64,000 bases of DNA from Enhygromyxa salina (GCF_002994615.1 NZ_PVNK01000149.1:1-64000); one strand, 5' to 3'; positions 33,751-41,460 are shown, counted from the first letter of the stretch. Notes: generated by a model not told the origin, from the sequence alone. A program made the numbers and translations.

Positions 33751-34071
33751 ATGAACACCAGCGACTTCGGCAAGCGCCTGCGCGAACTGCGGGAGGGCCA
33801 GCAACTCTCGCAGGAGCGGATCGCCAAGCTCGCGGGGCTCTCCGCCGACACGATCTCTCGCATCGAGCTCGGCCGGATCAGCCCCACCCTCGACACCATG
33901 GTCAAGATCGGCCGGGCCCTGGGCCTCCCGGTGCTCGGCCTGATCCGCGACGACTTCGACCGCCCCGACGAACTCGCCGCGCTGATCCGCGAACTCCCTG
34001 CCCGGGACCAGAACCTGGCCTTCGCGTTGGTCGGCGCCATGCGAGTCCAGGTCGCGGTCGGCGACGACTAA
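33751..34071 (+). CDS. XRE-family regulator, type A copy 3
   Basis: 106 residues from the ATG at 33751 (MNTSDFGKRLRELREG). HTH QQLSQERIAKLAGLSADTIS then RIELGRISPTLDTMVKIGRA. The C-terminal ELPARDQNLAFALVGAMRVQ matches the LPxxEQEIACVMLRALSAHV block of the other type A proteins in position and pattern. It converges with the type B gene, overlapping by 3 bp within ctaa (34068-34071). Confidence 0.83.
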   Translation: MNTSDFGKRLRELREGQQLSQERIAKLAGLSADTISRIELGRISPTLDTMVKIGRALGLPVLGLIRDDFDRPDELAALIRELPARDQNLAFALVGAMRVQVAVGDD

Positions 34072-34307
34072 GACGGCTTCGGCTTGCCCCGCGGCTCCAC
34101 CAGCAACTCGCCGACATCGACCTCGAGCACGTCGGCGAGTTTGTTGAGCCAGTCGAGATCGGGATCGTATTCGCCGGCCATCGCGGCGAACAGCTCACGC
34201 CGGTCGATCCCGGCGCGGTCGGCGAGAACCGTGAGCGGGACCTTCTTGGCCTCGGTCAACCGACGCAGGTTCTCAGTCAGGAGGTGGTAGCCCTCGAGCG
34301 AGGTCAC
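34068..34307 (-). CDS. small XRE-like regulator, type B copy 2
   Basis: 79 residues. HTH-like sequence EGYHLLTENLRRLTEAKKVP, then LTVLADRAGIDRRELFAAMA and GEYDPDLDWLNKLADVLEVD. It is a paralogue of the protein at 31072-31299. It overlaps the stop of the convergent type A gene, so each pair has the layout A-tail-to-tail-B. Confidence 0.8.
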   Translation of the reverse strand: MTSLEGYHLLTENLRRLTEAKKVPLTVLADRAGIDRRELFAAMAGEYDPDLDWLNKLADVLEVDVGELLVEPRGKPKPS

Positions 34308-34424
34308 GGGCCCACGGTACCGCTCGGCGGACCGTGACCCAATCAGCCAGGACAGGGCGCTCGGGCGACAGCGCGCCCTGTACTTGTAGAGTCGTCGGGA
34401 GCGCCGGGATTGATCCCGGGCTTC

Positions 34425-34772
34425 TCAATTTTTTTCGTCCGGGAACGCCGCGATCAGCTCGCGCACAAACGCGGTTAGCGCGCTCACCGGCAGATCGGGC
34501 CTCCCGCGCAGCACGGTCACCAGCTCTTGGATCTCCGGGTCCACGGGCTCCCCGACGTCCAACGCCTCGAACAGCGTGCTCATGGGCAGGTCGAGACCTC
34601 CGGCCAACTTCCGCATGGTGTTGAGCGAGGGCGAGAATTCGTCCCGCTCGAGCCGTCGGATCGTGTCGACCGCGAGCCCCGAAAGCTCAGCGAGACGCTC
34701 TTGTGTGAGCCCACGTGCCTTGCGAAGTCGTCGCACGTGGTGCCCGAACAGCGTCCCGAACTGCATGCTCAC
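34425..34772 (-). CDS. XRE-family regulator, type C copy 2, last gene of the sigma-kinase operon
   Basis: 115 residues from a GTG at 34772 that overlaps the upstream stop (GTGA), so it is translationally coupled to the winged-helix gene; an ATG two codons later is possible. HTH is KARGLTQERLAELSGLAVDT then IRRLERDEFSPSLNTMRKLA. A helical tail with LPVSALTAFVRELIAAFPDE follows. It resembles the type C regulator at 31936-32301. Confidence 0.83.
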   Translation of the reverse strand: MSMQFGTLFGHHVRRLRKARGLTQERLAELSGLAVDTIRRLERDEFSPSLNTMRKLAGGLDLPMSTLFEALDVGEPVDPEIQELVTVLRGRPDLPVSALTAFVRELIAAFPDEKN

Positions 34773-35227
34773 CGTCGCCCCACGTGCTGGTAGAGCGTCG
34801 CGCTCGTCGACCCGGTCCGCACGACCACGTTGGCCGCGACCAAGCGGCGCAGCGCCCCTTGGAGTTTCCAGCGGGGACCACCCACGCGAGCCCGGAGGTA
34901 GCCGGCCCCAACTGCCCGCCCAGCTTCAACGAGAACCTCCTCGACCAGCTGGTCGAACGCATCGGCCCGCACGCGCTTGGCTCGCTCGAGTCGGGCGACG
35001 TCGATCACCGGGCCGTCGTCGTCGGGGATGGACAGGCAGCCAGCGTCGGGCTCGGACAGCAGCTCGCGCAGCGTCAGCCCGCGGAGCGCCGACGCTCGGG
35101 CCCCGCCTTGGTCGAGGTACCCGAGCACGTTACCCAGGGTCCACTCGGGGTGGGAGCGCAGCACCGTCACGAGCGCGAGTTTCTCGGCTTCTTGCAGGGC
35201 GCTCTCGAGCTGGGGGATCGCCGACAT
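34769..35227 (-). CDS. unknown protein with a C-terminal winged-helix-like region
   Basis: 152 residues from the ATG at 35227. The N-terminal half (ALQEAEKLALVTVLRSHPEW, TLGNVLGYLD) and the C-terminal half (YLRARVGGPRWKLQGALRRL, VAANVVVRTGSTSATLYQHV) look like helical and winged-helix segments. I do not recognise the family. Its first 98 bp overlap the 3' end of the kinase gene in another frame, an unusually long same-strand overlap, and its stop overlaps the next regulator start (GTGA). It is likely a DNA-binding partner of the sigma-kinase operon. Confidence 0.65.
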   Translation of the reverse strand: MSAIPQLESALQEAEKLALVTVLRSHPEWTLGNVLGYLDQGGARASALRGLTLRELLSEPDAGCLSIPDDDGPVIDVARLERAKRVRADAFDQLVEEVLVEAGRAVGAGYLRARVGGPRWKLQGALRRLVAANVVVRTGSTSATLYQHVGRR

Positions 35228-36299
35228 CGCCCACCACCGCGCGAGCCGGGGCGAACTTCCCGACAACATCGACGATCTTCCCGGGGAGCTTGGGCCTGGC
35301 CTTCGCGGGCGCCGCCGCCGGCATGAGCAGCTTCGCGGCGACCAACATCGAGATCGCCGCCGCCGCCCCAACTCCGATCCGAGCCTGACGTCGAGAGCGC
35401 CGTTGCTCCGAGCCGATCACCGCGAGCGTGAGCGCGTCGGCGACTTCATCCATCGTCGCAAATCGATCCCCAGGCCGGGCCGCGAGTCCTCGCCGAAGTA
35501 CGCACTCGAGCTGCGCGGGCACGCCAGCCAGGGAGCGTCGCTTGGCCGGCTCGACGACCTCGACGAGCATCGCCTCGTACTCGACCCCCTCCCTCGCCCA
35601 CGGCCGCTGCCCGAACAACGCCTCCCACAGCGAGACGCAGAACGAGAACTGATCCGAGCGAGCGTCGCTCTGGCCTTCGAACAGCCACTCGGGCGCCGCG
35701 TAACAGCGGGTTCCCCCGCGCTTCGATGGCTCTGGGCGGGCGGTCTCGTGCAGGAGACGCGCGAGACCGAAGTCGACGACTTGCACGCGCCCGTCCGGTC
35801 CAACGAGGATGTTTCCTGGCTTGACGTCGCCGTGCTCGAGCCCGGCTCGGTGCGCGGCCGCGAGGCCCCGGCCGGCCTGGACGAACAGCAGCGTTATCGC
35901 GCGCCAGCCGATCGGCATCCGCATCCGCTCGGCCAGCGACCACCCCTCGACAAAGTCCATCACCAGGTAGGCGTGCTCGCCGACGCGTCCAAGATCGTGA
36001 AGGGCGACCACGTTGGGGTGGGCGACGCGGGCGAGAGCCCGTGCTTCGCGTTCGACCGCGAGCGCGCGCCCGGGAGCGCCGACATGAAACACTTTGACCG
36101 CGACCTCGCGCTCGAGCGCGCAGTCGAAGCCAGCGAAGACGACGCCGAAGGTCCCGCGACCGATCTCCCGATCGAGCTGGTAGCGGCCAAGCCGGACGAA
36201 TCGTGGCCCAGCCTCATCGGCCCACGTCGCGGCCACGCGCTCGGCGAGGGCCGCGACTTCGGCGGCCTGTTGAGGAGAACGACCATGGGCGCGCGACAT
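35130..36299 (-). CDS. Ser/Thr protein kinase with an HGD catalytic loop
   Basis: 389 residues. The kinase domain (about 39-290) has glycine loop IGRGTFGVVFAG, VAVKVF lysine, catalytic loop LEHGDVKPGN (Gly replaces Arg of HRD, so not an RD kinase) and DFG in VVDFGLARLL. The activation end is TRCYAAPEWL, with SDQFSFCVSLWEALFG beyond it. One membrane helix follows near 307-330 (ARIGVGAAAAISMLVAAKLL), then a basic Pro/Arg-rich tail. It lies 25 bp after the ECF sigma gene on the same strand. The same HGD variant occurs in the divergent kinase at 37029, so the two may be related. Signalling to the sigma factor or downstream regulators is inferred from context. Confidence 0.88.
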   Translation of the reverse strand: MSRAHGRSPQQAAEVAALAERVAATWADEAGPRFVRLGRYQLDREIGRGTFGVVFAGFDCALEREVAVKVFHVGAPGRALAVEREARALARVAHPNVVALHDLGRVGEHAYLVMDFVEGWSLAERMRMPIGWRAITLLFVQAGRGLAAAHRAGLEHGDVKPGNILVGPDGRVQVVDFGLARLLHETARPEPSKRGGTRCYAAPEWLFEGQSDARSDQFSFCVSLWEALFGQRPWAREGVEYEAMLVEVVEPAKRRSLAGVPAQLECVLRRGLAARPGDRFATMDEVADALTLAVIGSEQRRSRRQARIGVGAAAAISMLVAAKLLMPAAAPAKARPKLPGKIVDVVGKFAPARAVVGDVGDPPARERPARSRETRARDGAALPPRVDPG

Positions 36300-36324
36300 C
36301 GCCCAGCACCGCGCGAGCGCGTGA

Positions 36325-36906
36325 TCAATTCCTGGGCGTCGATGACGGCGACGACCGCAAGATCGGCGTCCGCAGGGCGAGCTTCAGCAGCTCGCCCAAC
36401 CGGTGCCGCCCTCGGTGGCGCCGGGTCCAGACCGTCTTGACCGAGATCCCTTCGCGCTCGGCCAGCTCCGCGTCGTCGGCGCCGTCGAGCCAGTGCTGGA
36501 CCGCCTGTCGCTCGTGCTCCGGTAGCTGCGCGAGGCACCGGGCGAACGCTTCATGCCACTCCCGATCGTAGATGCTCGACGCGGGGCTCAGCTCGGGCGT
36601 CACAGTTCGAGCATACAGCGTCTGTTTGCGCGCCCACTCGCGATGCCGTTCGCGTGTCTTCGTCTTGGCTTCGAAGCTCGCGGCCTTGAGTACCCACTTG
36701 CGGAATTCGGCTGCACCGCTCGACTCGAAGGTGTCGAGCTTCCTTAGCGTGTCTTCGCAAGTTTGCTGAACCAGGTCGTCGATCTCGGTGTCGCTGAAGT
36801 TGTTCGAGAAGAACGACCGAAGCACGCGATTCAACCAGATCCCGAGCTCCGTGTATGCTCTTGGGTCGCCGGCTCGCGCGGCGTGGATCAACTCGTCGAG
36901 CTTCAT
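36325..36906 (-). CDS. ECF-type RNA polymerase sigma factor
   Basis: 193 residues from the ATG at 36906 (MKLDELIHAARAGDPRAY); the frame stays open to 37029, but the extra Cys/Arg-rich part is not sigma-like. Region 2 has LGIWLNRVLRSFFSNNFSDT and EIDDLVQQTCEDTLRKLDTF. Region 4 has LPEHERQAVQHWLDGADDAE and LAEREGISVKTVWTRRHRGR. It is the first gene of an apparent operon with a kinase, a winged-helix protein and an XRE regulator, and is divergent from a second kinase. No anti-sigma factor is seen; kinase-controlled ECF sigma factors are known in Planctomycetes and myxobacteria. Confidence 0.87.
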   Translation of the reverse strand: MKLDELIHAARAGDPRAYTELGIWLNRVLRSFFSNNFSDTEIDDLVQQTCEDTLRKLDTFESSGAAEFRKWVLKAASFEAKTKTRERHREWARKQTLYARTVTPELSPASSIYDREWHEAFARCLAQLPEHERQAVQHWLDGADDAELAEREGISVKTVWTRRHRGRHRLGELLKLALRTPILRSSPSSTPRN

Positions 36907-37028
36907 GATGTACACGATACCGCAGCAGCGGCAGCTGGCGACCTGTCCAAACGGACACCGCAAGGACTTCGCGTCCACGATCCTGCGGCACTGGTCACCG
37001 CACATCTGCCCGGTCTGACTGGTGTACA

Positions 37029-38567
37029 TTGGTGAGGTTGTCGGATGACGAACAACCCCCGGACTCGCCGGGCCGGCCCCGTCGGCTTCCGCCCCACTGG
37101 CGGAAGATGTGGATGGACATGCTCGACGCGCGGACGGCTCATCAGGCGCATCCCGACAACCCGCTGGCCAAGATCGGCCGATTCGACGGCTGGAAGCTGA
37201 TCGGCCACGGTGGGTACGGGGCCGTGTTCGAGGTCATCGATCCCGAGCTCGATCGCCACGTCGCGCTCAAGCTGTGCCTGACCCGCGGACCCAAGGCGGC
37301 CGAGGCCATCACACGCGAGGCCAAGGTCATGGCGAAGCTCTCGCATCCCAACATCATCACCGTTCACGAGACCGGCAACCTCGGCGACGACGTGTTCTTC
37401 GTGATGGAGTTGATCAAGGGCGCGAACGGGAAGTTCGAGAACACCGGAAACCACCTGATCTTCAAGCGGCCGCACTGGCGTGACGCCGTCAACGTCTACC
37501 GCCAAGTCGGCCGCGGTCTCGCCGCCGCGCACGAGGCGGGCGTCGTCCACGGAGACTTCAAGCCGGGAAATTTCCTCACGGATCCAACCGGCCGCCCGCG
37601 CGTGGTCGACTTCGGGCTCGCGCAGGTGATGCGCAGCTATGAGCCCGACGACACTCACGCGGGGTTGGAGCATCGGATGGGAACGCTGCCCTACATGGCG
37701 CCAGAGGTTCTCCGCGGGGAGCCTGGCGACGTGCTGGCGGACCAATGGTCGTTCTGCGTGGCGCTGTGGGAGACGGTTGCGGGCGCGCTACCCTATCTTG
37801 GCGGGACCATCCTGGACCTGCTCGAGTCGATCACCGATGACGAGCCCTTCTCTCCGAGGAGTGCGGGAGAGCTGCCTGCGAAGTTGCGGGCGATCTTGTG
37901 CAAGGGGCTGTCGGCGGACCGCGGCGAGCGCTATCCCAGCATGGCCGCGTTGGTCGACGCACTCGAGGAGCTGATCGATGAGCCGCCTGGAGATGGGGAG
38001 CCGTCCGCCAGCGAAGTGCCCCCCGCAGGCAGGCCACGTGGGGGGATCTTGTTTTTTCTGGCCATGGGGGCCGCGTTTTGCCTGATGCTCGGCGCGCTGG
38101 GCCATGCGTTGCTGTCAGTGGGAACACGACCGACGCCGCCGACGCCCGCGAGCGCGACCCGATCGCCGTGCGCGTTGCCGGCTTCGGCGCGGCCGTCGAC
38201 CGAAGTGGACGACGATGTTCTTGCCGCCTGCGTGTTGATCCGAGCGGGCCACTTCGAGCGGGCGAACGATCTGTGGGAGGCGCAACGCATCGCTCGGGAA
38301 CCCAGCCCGTGGAAAGATGGCTTGGTGTACACGTGGGCCGACTTGGGCTCAGACACGCTGATCGTCGCGCAGACCTTCGCCGATGAAGCCAAGGCCCTCG
38401 ACCGGGTGGACGAGAACAAAGCGCGTTCCGCCGCAGAGAATGCCCTTCATTGGGCGATCCTCGTTCGCTCTGACGTGGAAGAGGGCGAGATTGCAGCCGA
38501 CGCCGCCGCGGTGATCGAACGGGCGGACCTCTATCGGCCGTTCGGCGGCGTCGGCTCTGACGGCTAG
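37029..38567 (+). CDS. receptor-like Ser/Thr protein kinase with an HGD catalytic loop
   Basis: 512 residues from a TTG (a GTG one codon on is equally possible). The kinase domain (about 50-315) shows IGHGGYGAVFEV, VALKLC lysine, catalytic loop VVHGDFKPGN with Gly in place of Arg, VVDFGLAQVM and TLPYMAPEVL. A membrane helix near 338-362 (GILFFLAMGAAFCLMLGALG) precedes an outer helical domain of about 130 residues. It starts about 120 bp from the divergent ECF sigma gene and ends stop-to-stop (TAG|CTA) with the Cys-rich gene. It probably senses an external cue. Confidence 0.87.
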   Translation: MVRLSDDEQPPDSPGRPRRLPPHWRKMWMDMLDARTAHQAHPDNPLAKIGRFDGWKLIGHGGYGAVFEVIDPELDRHVALKLCLTRGPKAAEAITREAKVMAKLSHPNIITVHETGNLGDDVFFVMELIKGANGKFENTGNHLIFKRPHWRDAVNVYRQVGRGLAAAHEAGVVHGDFKPGNFLTDPTGRPRVVDFGLAQVMRSYEPDDTHAGLEHRMGTLPYMAPEVLRGEPGDVLADQWSFCVALWETVAGALPYLGGTILDLLESITDDEPFSPRSAGELPAKLRAILCKGLSADRGERYPSMAALVDALEELIDEPPGDGEPSASEVPPAGRPRGGILFFLAMGAAFCLMLGALGHALLSVGTRPTPPTPASATRSPCALPASARPSTEVDDDVLAACVLIRAGHFERANDLWEAQRIAREPSPWKDGLVYTWADLGSDTLIVAQTFADEAKALDRVDENKARSAAENALHWAILVRSDVEEGEIAADAAAVIERADLYRPFGGVGSDG

Positions 38568-39080
38568 CTACTCAAAGCAGTCGACTGTGCCATCCCCGTT
38601 GGACACGCCGTGCTCACACGCCAGGAGTTCCCCTTGGCATTGGTCTGTGGTACCGATAACGACGAGCTGGCAGGCGCCGCCTGAAGTGCAACACGCCACG
38701 AGGGCTGCCAGCTCGGCCTTCGGCACGGGCGGAGGCGCGATGCACCATCCGTGGTCGCACATGCTCGGGAACGGCTGGTAGCAGACCACGCCGGCCGCGG
38801 TCTCCTCGCCGTACTCGCAGTACTTGGGTTCGCCGACGTCGCAGTCGCCGTCCCTGCGTGTCAACGTGCACTGCGCCTCGCCGTCGCGGATCGTGCAGCA
38901 GATGTCGTCTGCCCAGACAGGCACGTCGGGCCCAGCCCACTCGCAGTACCGCGAGAGGGTCTGGCCGACGGCGTCGGTTATTGGTGCTCCTGACGGGTCC
39001 AAATAGACGTCGTCGCAGAGATCCGGCGAGTAGATCGCGAAGGTTGTCAAAAGGGTGGTGAGTAGCGTGGTGAGCTCCAT
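38568..39080 (-). CDS. exported Cys-rich protein
   Basis: 170 residues with about 17 Cys, many spaced as in small disulfide-bonded extracellular proteins (CDDVYLDPSG, DDICCTIRDGEAQCTLTRR, CCTSGGACQL). The N-terminus MELTTLLTTLLTTFAIYS is a weak signal-like hydrophobic stretch. I do not recognise the family, but Cys-rich secreted proteins of this sort are common in Nannocystis relatives. It could be a structural or ligand protein for the convergent receptor kinase; that is inference only. Confidence 0.7.
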   Translation of the reverse strand: MELTTLLTTLLTTFAIYSPDLCDDVYLDPSGAPITDAVGQTLSRYCEWAGPDVPVWADDICCTIRDGEAQCTLTRRDGDCDVGEPKYCEYGEETAAGVVCYQPFPSMCDHGWCIAPPPVPKAELAALVACCTSGGACQLVVIGTTDQCQGELLACEHGVSNGDGTVDCFE

Positions 39081-39155
39081 CCGCGGACGCTAGCACGCGC
39101 AACGAGCGCACATGCATTGCGCTGTCGCCACCATTCCTGACGGCCTCCGGCGACA

Positions 39156-39400
39156 TTACCCAACGCAGCCGTCAAATGCCGATTGCACGCTCGAGGGCAA
39201 CGCGGGGCACGCTGCGATCGCAGCCGTGTAGTCGTTGGTACAACTGGCATTCCAGCCGTCTTCACAACCCGGATTCCCGTCGAGACACTGCACGTAGAAT
39301 CGCAAAGCCGAATTCGCACAGTCGAGGTAGTCCTTGCCGGGCTGTTCGTTCCCGTCCAGGGCATCGTCCAGGCACCCCCGCTCGGCACCGGAGAACGAGG
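39156..39400 (-). pseudogene. C-terminal piece of a Cys-rich secreted protein, 5' end missing
   Basis: The minus-strand frame ending at 39156 reads CLDDALDGNEQPGKDYLDC, then QCLDGNPGCEDGWNASC and ACPALPSSVQSAFDGCVG. Its Cys spacing and acidity resemble the protein at 38568-39080. Upstream the frame runs into the antisense of the lysine-rich repeat gene and has no signal peptide or sensible start, so the gene appears truncated, perhaps by the arrival of the lysine-rich gene. The left part (39156-39380) is the credible coding segment. Confidence 0.4.
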
Positions 39401-39498
39401 TGCTGCCGCTGTGGGTGAAGCTGGGGCCGAAGCGGATCCAGTGGGCGAAGTCGTGGCTGAGGAAGCGGGCGGCTGCGGAACGCAAGAAGGAGCAGGAC

Positions 39499-40122
39499 AT
39501 GAGCGCGAAGAAGGCTGGCAAGAAGAAGACCGCGAGCAAGAAGAAGACCGCGAGCAAGAAGAAGGCCGCGACGAAGAAGAAGGCCGCGACGAAGAAGAAG
39601 GCCGCGAGCAAGAAGAAGGCCGCGACGAAGAAGAAGGCCGCGAGCAAGAAGAAGTCCGCGAGCAAGAAGAAGACCGCGACCAAGAAGAAGCCCGCGACCA
39701 CGGCCAAGGTCAACGGCGACGGGGTCAGGTCAGCGAAAGCCGATCCGAAGCGCTCGGGCGAAAAGGCCACAGGGGCCAACGAACAGGCGGCGGGCAAGCG
39801 GCGACTCCGGTTCGACCGCAACGACGTGGTCCGGTTCCGCAAGCGCTCGCAAGTAGCCAAGGGGCTCGGGGTCCGCGGCGACACGCACTACACCGTCGAG
39901 GCGGTGACCAGCCACGAGGGGCGCCCCCTCGTCGTGCTGCGCTACGGCGAGGGAAAGCACTTCGCGCTCATGAAGGTTCCGCCCGGCCACCTGGCGATCG
40001 TCCGGCGAGCTGACCAGGTCCCGGCCGAAGTCCGGGCCTGCGCGGCGAAGCTCTCTCGGTACGAGGGCCCGATCTCGGCCACGACCCGCCGTCTGTTGGC
40101 CGAGCTCGCGCGGAGGTCGTGA
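39499..40122 (+). CDS. lysine-rich-tail (histone H1-like) protein with a unique C-terminal domain
   Basis: 207 residues from the ATG at 39499, with the ribosome site AAGGAG 7 bp upstream. Residues 1-72 are Lys/Ala/Ser/Thr repeats (KKKAAT, KKKAAS, KKKTAS units) like histone H1 or AlgP tails. Residues 100-207 form a compact domain (RLRFDRNDVVRFRKRSQVAK, GDTHYTVEAVTSHEGRPLVV, LRYGEGKHFALMKVPPGHLA) that I do not recognise. Its tail closely resembles that of AriA in the same island. The frame is open upstream with a plausible basic peptide (ENEVLPLWVKLGPKRIQW), so an N-terminal extension or fusion cannot be excluded. The stop overlaps the amidase start (TGATG), suggesting that the two act together. 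Confidence 0.8.
   Translation: MSAKKAGKKKTASKKKTASKKKAATKKKAATKKKAASKKKAATKKKAASKKKSASKKKTATKKKPATTAKVNGDGVRSAKADPKRSGEKATGANEQAAGKRRLRFDRNDVVRFRKRSQVAKGLGVRGDTHYTVEAVTSHEGRPLVVLRYGEGKHFALMKVPPGHLAIVRRADQVPAEVRACAAKLSRYEGPISATTRRLLAELARRS
39514..39696. repeat. 18-bp-period repeats encoding the lysine-rich tail
   Basis: Imperfect units such as aagaagaaggccgcgacg and aagaagaaggccgcgagc repeat about ten times in frame, encoding KKKAAT and KKKAAS. The period is the same as in the ariA tail, but the units are on the opposite strand and less identical. Confidence 0.88.
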
Positions 40123-40757
40123 TGCTGGCGGTGGCGCTCGGATTCTCGCCGGTGGTCGCGTTCGGGCTGGTCGCCTGGTGGGCGCACGCTCGGGAGACGA
40201 AGCTGGAGATCGTCAACATGTTGGACGTGGCGCCAGCAACGAAGCGATCGAAGCGGACGCGAGCCGTGGACGCGGTGGTCCTGCATCAGATGTCGTTCCA
40301 GCGCGGGAACGATCTGGACCGCTACCGCAAGGTGACCGCGCACTTCGTGATCGCTCCGGACGGCAGTGTCGGGCAGCTGCACCCGATGAGCGCTCGGCTG
40401 GTGGCACCGAAGGGGTTCAACGGGCGCTCTGTGGCGATCGAGTTCGCGGGCAACTTACGCGCGGCGAACGGGAACTGGTGGAGCCCGGAGACCCACGGAC
40501 GCGACTCGCTCACCGCCGCGCAGGTCGAGTCGGGCCGGAAGCTGCTGCGGCTGCTTCGCTCGGCGGGCGTGCGCTACGTGTTCGCCCACCGCCAGAGCGA
40601 CTACGACAAGGGGAACGATCCGGGGCCGGAGATCTGGTCCACGGTCGGGCAGTGGGGGATCGAGAAGCTTGGGCTGTCCGACGGGGGGGCGCAGTACGCG
40701 GTCGATAGCGGGCGGCCGATCCCGGAGAGCTGGCGGACATTCGACGTCAACGCTTGA
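40122..40757 (+). CDS. membrane-anchored N-acetylmuramoyl-L-alanine amidase (Amidase_2/PGRP fold)
   Basis: 211 residues from the ATG at 40122 (a GTG one codon earlier overlaps the previous stop). Residues 1-22 (MLAVALGFSPVVAFGLVAWW) form an uncleaved-looking membrane anchor. The amidase domain has zinc ligands in VVLHQMSF (His near 55) and AHRQSDYDKGNDPGPEIW, plus VTAHFVIAPDGSVGQLHP and SVAIEFAGN, all standard AmpD/T7-lysozyme-type positions. It cleaves the amide between MurNAc and L-Ala in peptidoglycan. The N-terminal anchor recalls signal-arrest-release endolysins of phages. Translational coupling to a lysine-rich protein is unusual. No holin was identified. Confidence 0.85.
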   Translation: MLAVALGFSPVVAFGLVAWWAHARETKLEIVNMLDVAPATKRSKRTRAVDAVVLHQMSFQRGNDLDRYRKVTAHFVIAPDGSVGQLHPMSARLVAPKGFNGRSVAIEFAGNLRAANGNWWSPETHGRDSLTAAQVESGRKLLRLLRSAGVRYVFAHRQSDYDKGNDPGPEIWSTVGQWGIEKLGLSDGGAQYAVDSGRPIPESWRTFDVNA

Positions 40758-40934
40758 GAGGCCATGGGAGAGACGACATGCAAGACAACCAACGAACAAC
40801 GGCCCCGCCCCGAGCTCGATCGTCCCGTGCCCGCCGGCCGACGGACCACACCCGTCAACGACGAGTACCACCCGCGCGTGGCAGTGATGCGCCCACCCGG
40901 CTCCTATACTGCCTCAGCTGACGAAGAGAGACCC

Positions 40935-41234
40935 ATGGATCACGATGACCCCGCGCTCACCGCTTACTGCGACTTCTTCTCCGCCGTCGTCGACGCGAGG
41001 TGGGACAAGGAGAGCCTCGAGGAGTTTGAGGCGACCTTCTCTGCCGCCAGCGAAGTTCTGACCGGTCAAGCGCTGGGCATGATGATCTGGACGATCACGA
41101 CGCTCATGCGCCGGCGAATTCCAACACCCGAGGAGCTCGAGGAGCTCGGGTTCGATCCGGCGACCTTCCTCGCGCTTCTCGACGTAATCATCCGGTCGAC
41201 GACGGCCGCCGATCCGGGCGAGTTCATTCACTGA
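40935..41234 (+). CDS. small acidic protein of unknown function
   Basis: 99 residues from the ATG at 40935, after a GAGAG ribosome site; a longer frame from 40764 has Pro/Arg-rich, non-coding-like leader sequence. It is mostly helical (FSAVVDARWDKESLEEFEAT, QALGMMIWTITTLMRRRIPT) and soluble. It is 13 bp upstream of the excisionase gene, so the two are probably one operon. Size and place suggest an accessory regulator, but no family was recognised. Confidence 0.65.
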   Translation: MDHDDPALTAYCDFFSAVVDARWDKESLEEFEATFSAASEVLTGQALGMMIWTITTLMRRRIPTPEELEELGFDPATFLALLDVIIRSTTAADPGEFIH

Positions 41235-41247
41235 GGTCGCAGAACCC

Positions 41248-41439
41248 ATGTCCGGCACCAAGCCAACGTCGACGTTGCCCGAGTTCCTCAAGGCCGAGGA
41301 GCTCGCCGAGCTGCTGCGTATTAACCGCAAGACGATCTACGAGGCCGCCCGGCGCGACGAGATCCCCGGCGCGATCAGGATCGGTCGGGTCCTGCGCTTC
41401 CGGCGTGACGCCGTGTTGGCCTGGATGTCCTCAAGCTGA
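41248..41439 (+). CDS. excisionase-like HTH protein (HTH_17/MerR-like)
   Basis: 63 residues. LPEFLKAEELAELLRINRKT, IYEAARRDEIPGAIRIGRVL and RFRRDAVLAWMSSS give the full HTH_17 pattern: an EELAELLxxNRKTIY recognition helix, then IPGxxRIGRxxRFRRDAVxxWM. Proteins of this kind serve as excisionases (recombination directionality factors) of integrative elements. Its place at the right end, followed by a strong terminator and the arm repeats, supports that role; as a DNA-binding regulator it could also repress the integrase. Confidence 0.88.
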   Translation: MSGTKPTSTLPEFLKAEELAELLRINRKTIYEAARRDEIPGAIRIGRVLRFRRDAVLAWMSSS

Positions 41440-41460
41440 GTTCGGCCGCTGCTCGAGTGC

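Noticed and set aside
33370-33804. 144-codon minus-strand frame in the gene-free part of the regulator cluster
   Set aside because: Overlaps the start of a better-supported XRE gene, has no ribosome site and has a His/Arg/Pro-rich composition typical of noise.
30656-34772. Toxin-antitoxin interpretation of the small regulator pairs
   Set aside because: All partners carry HTH patterns; none resembles a known toxin fold such as RelE, HipA, PIN or Fic.
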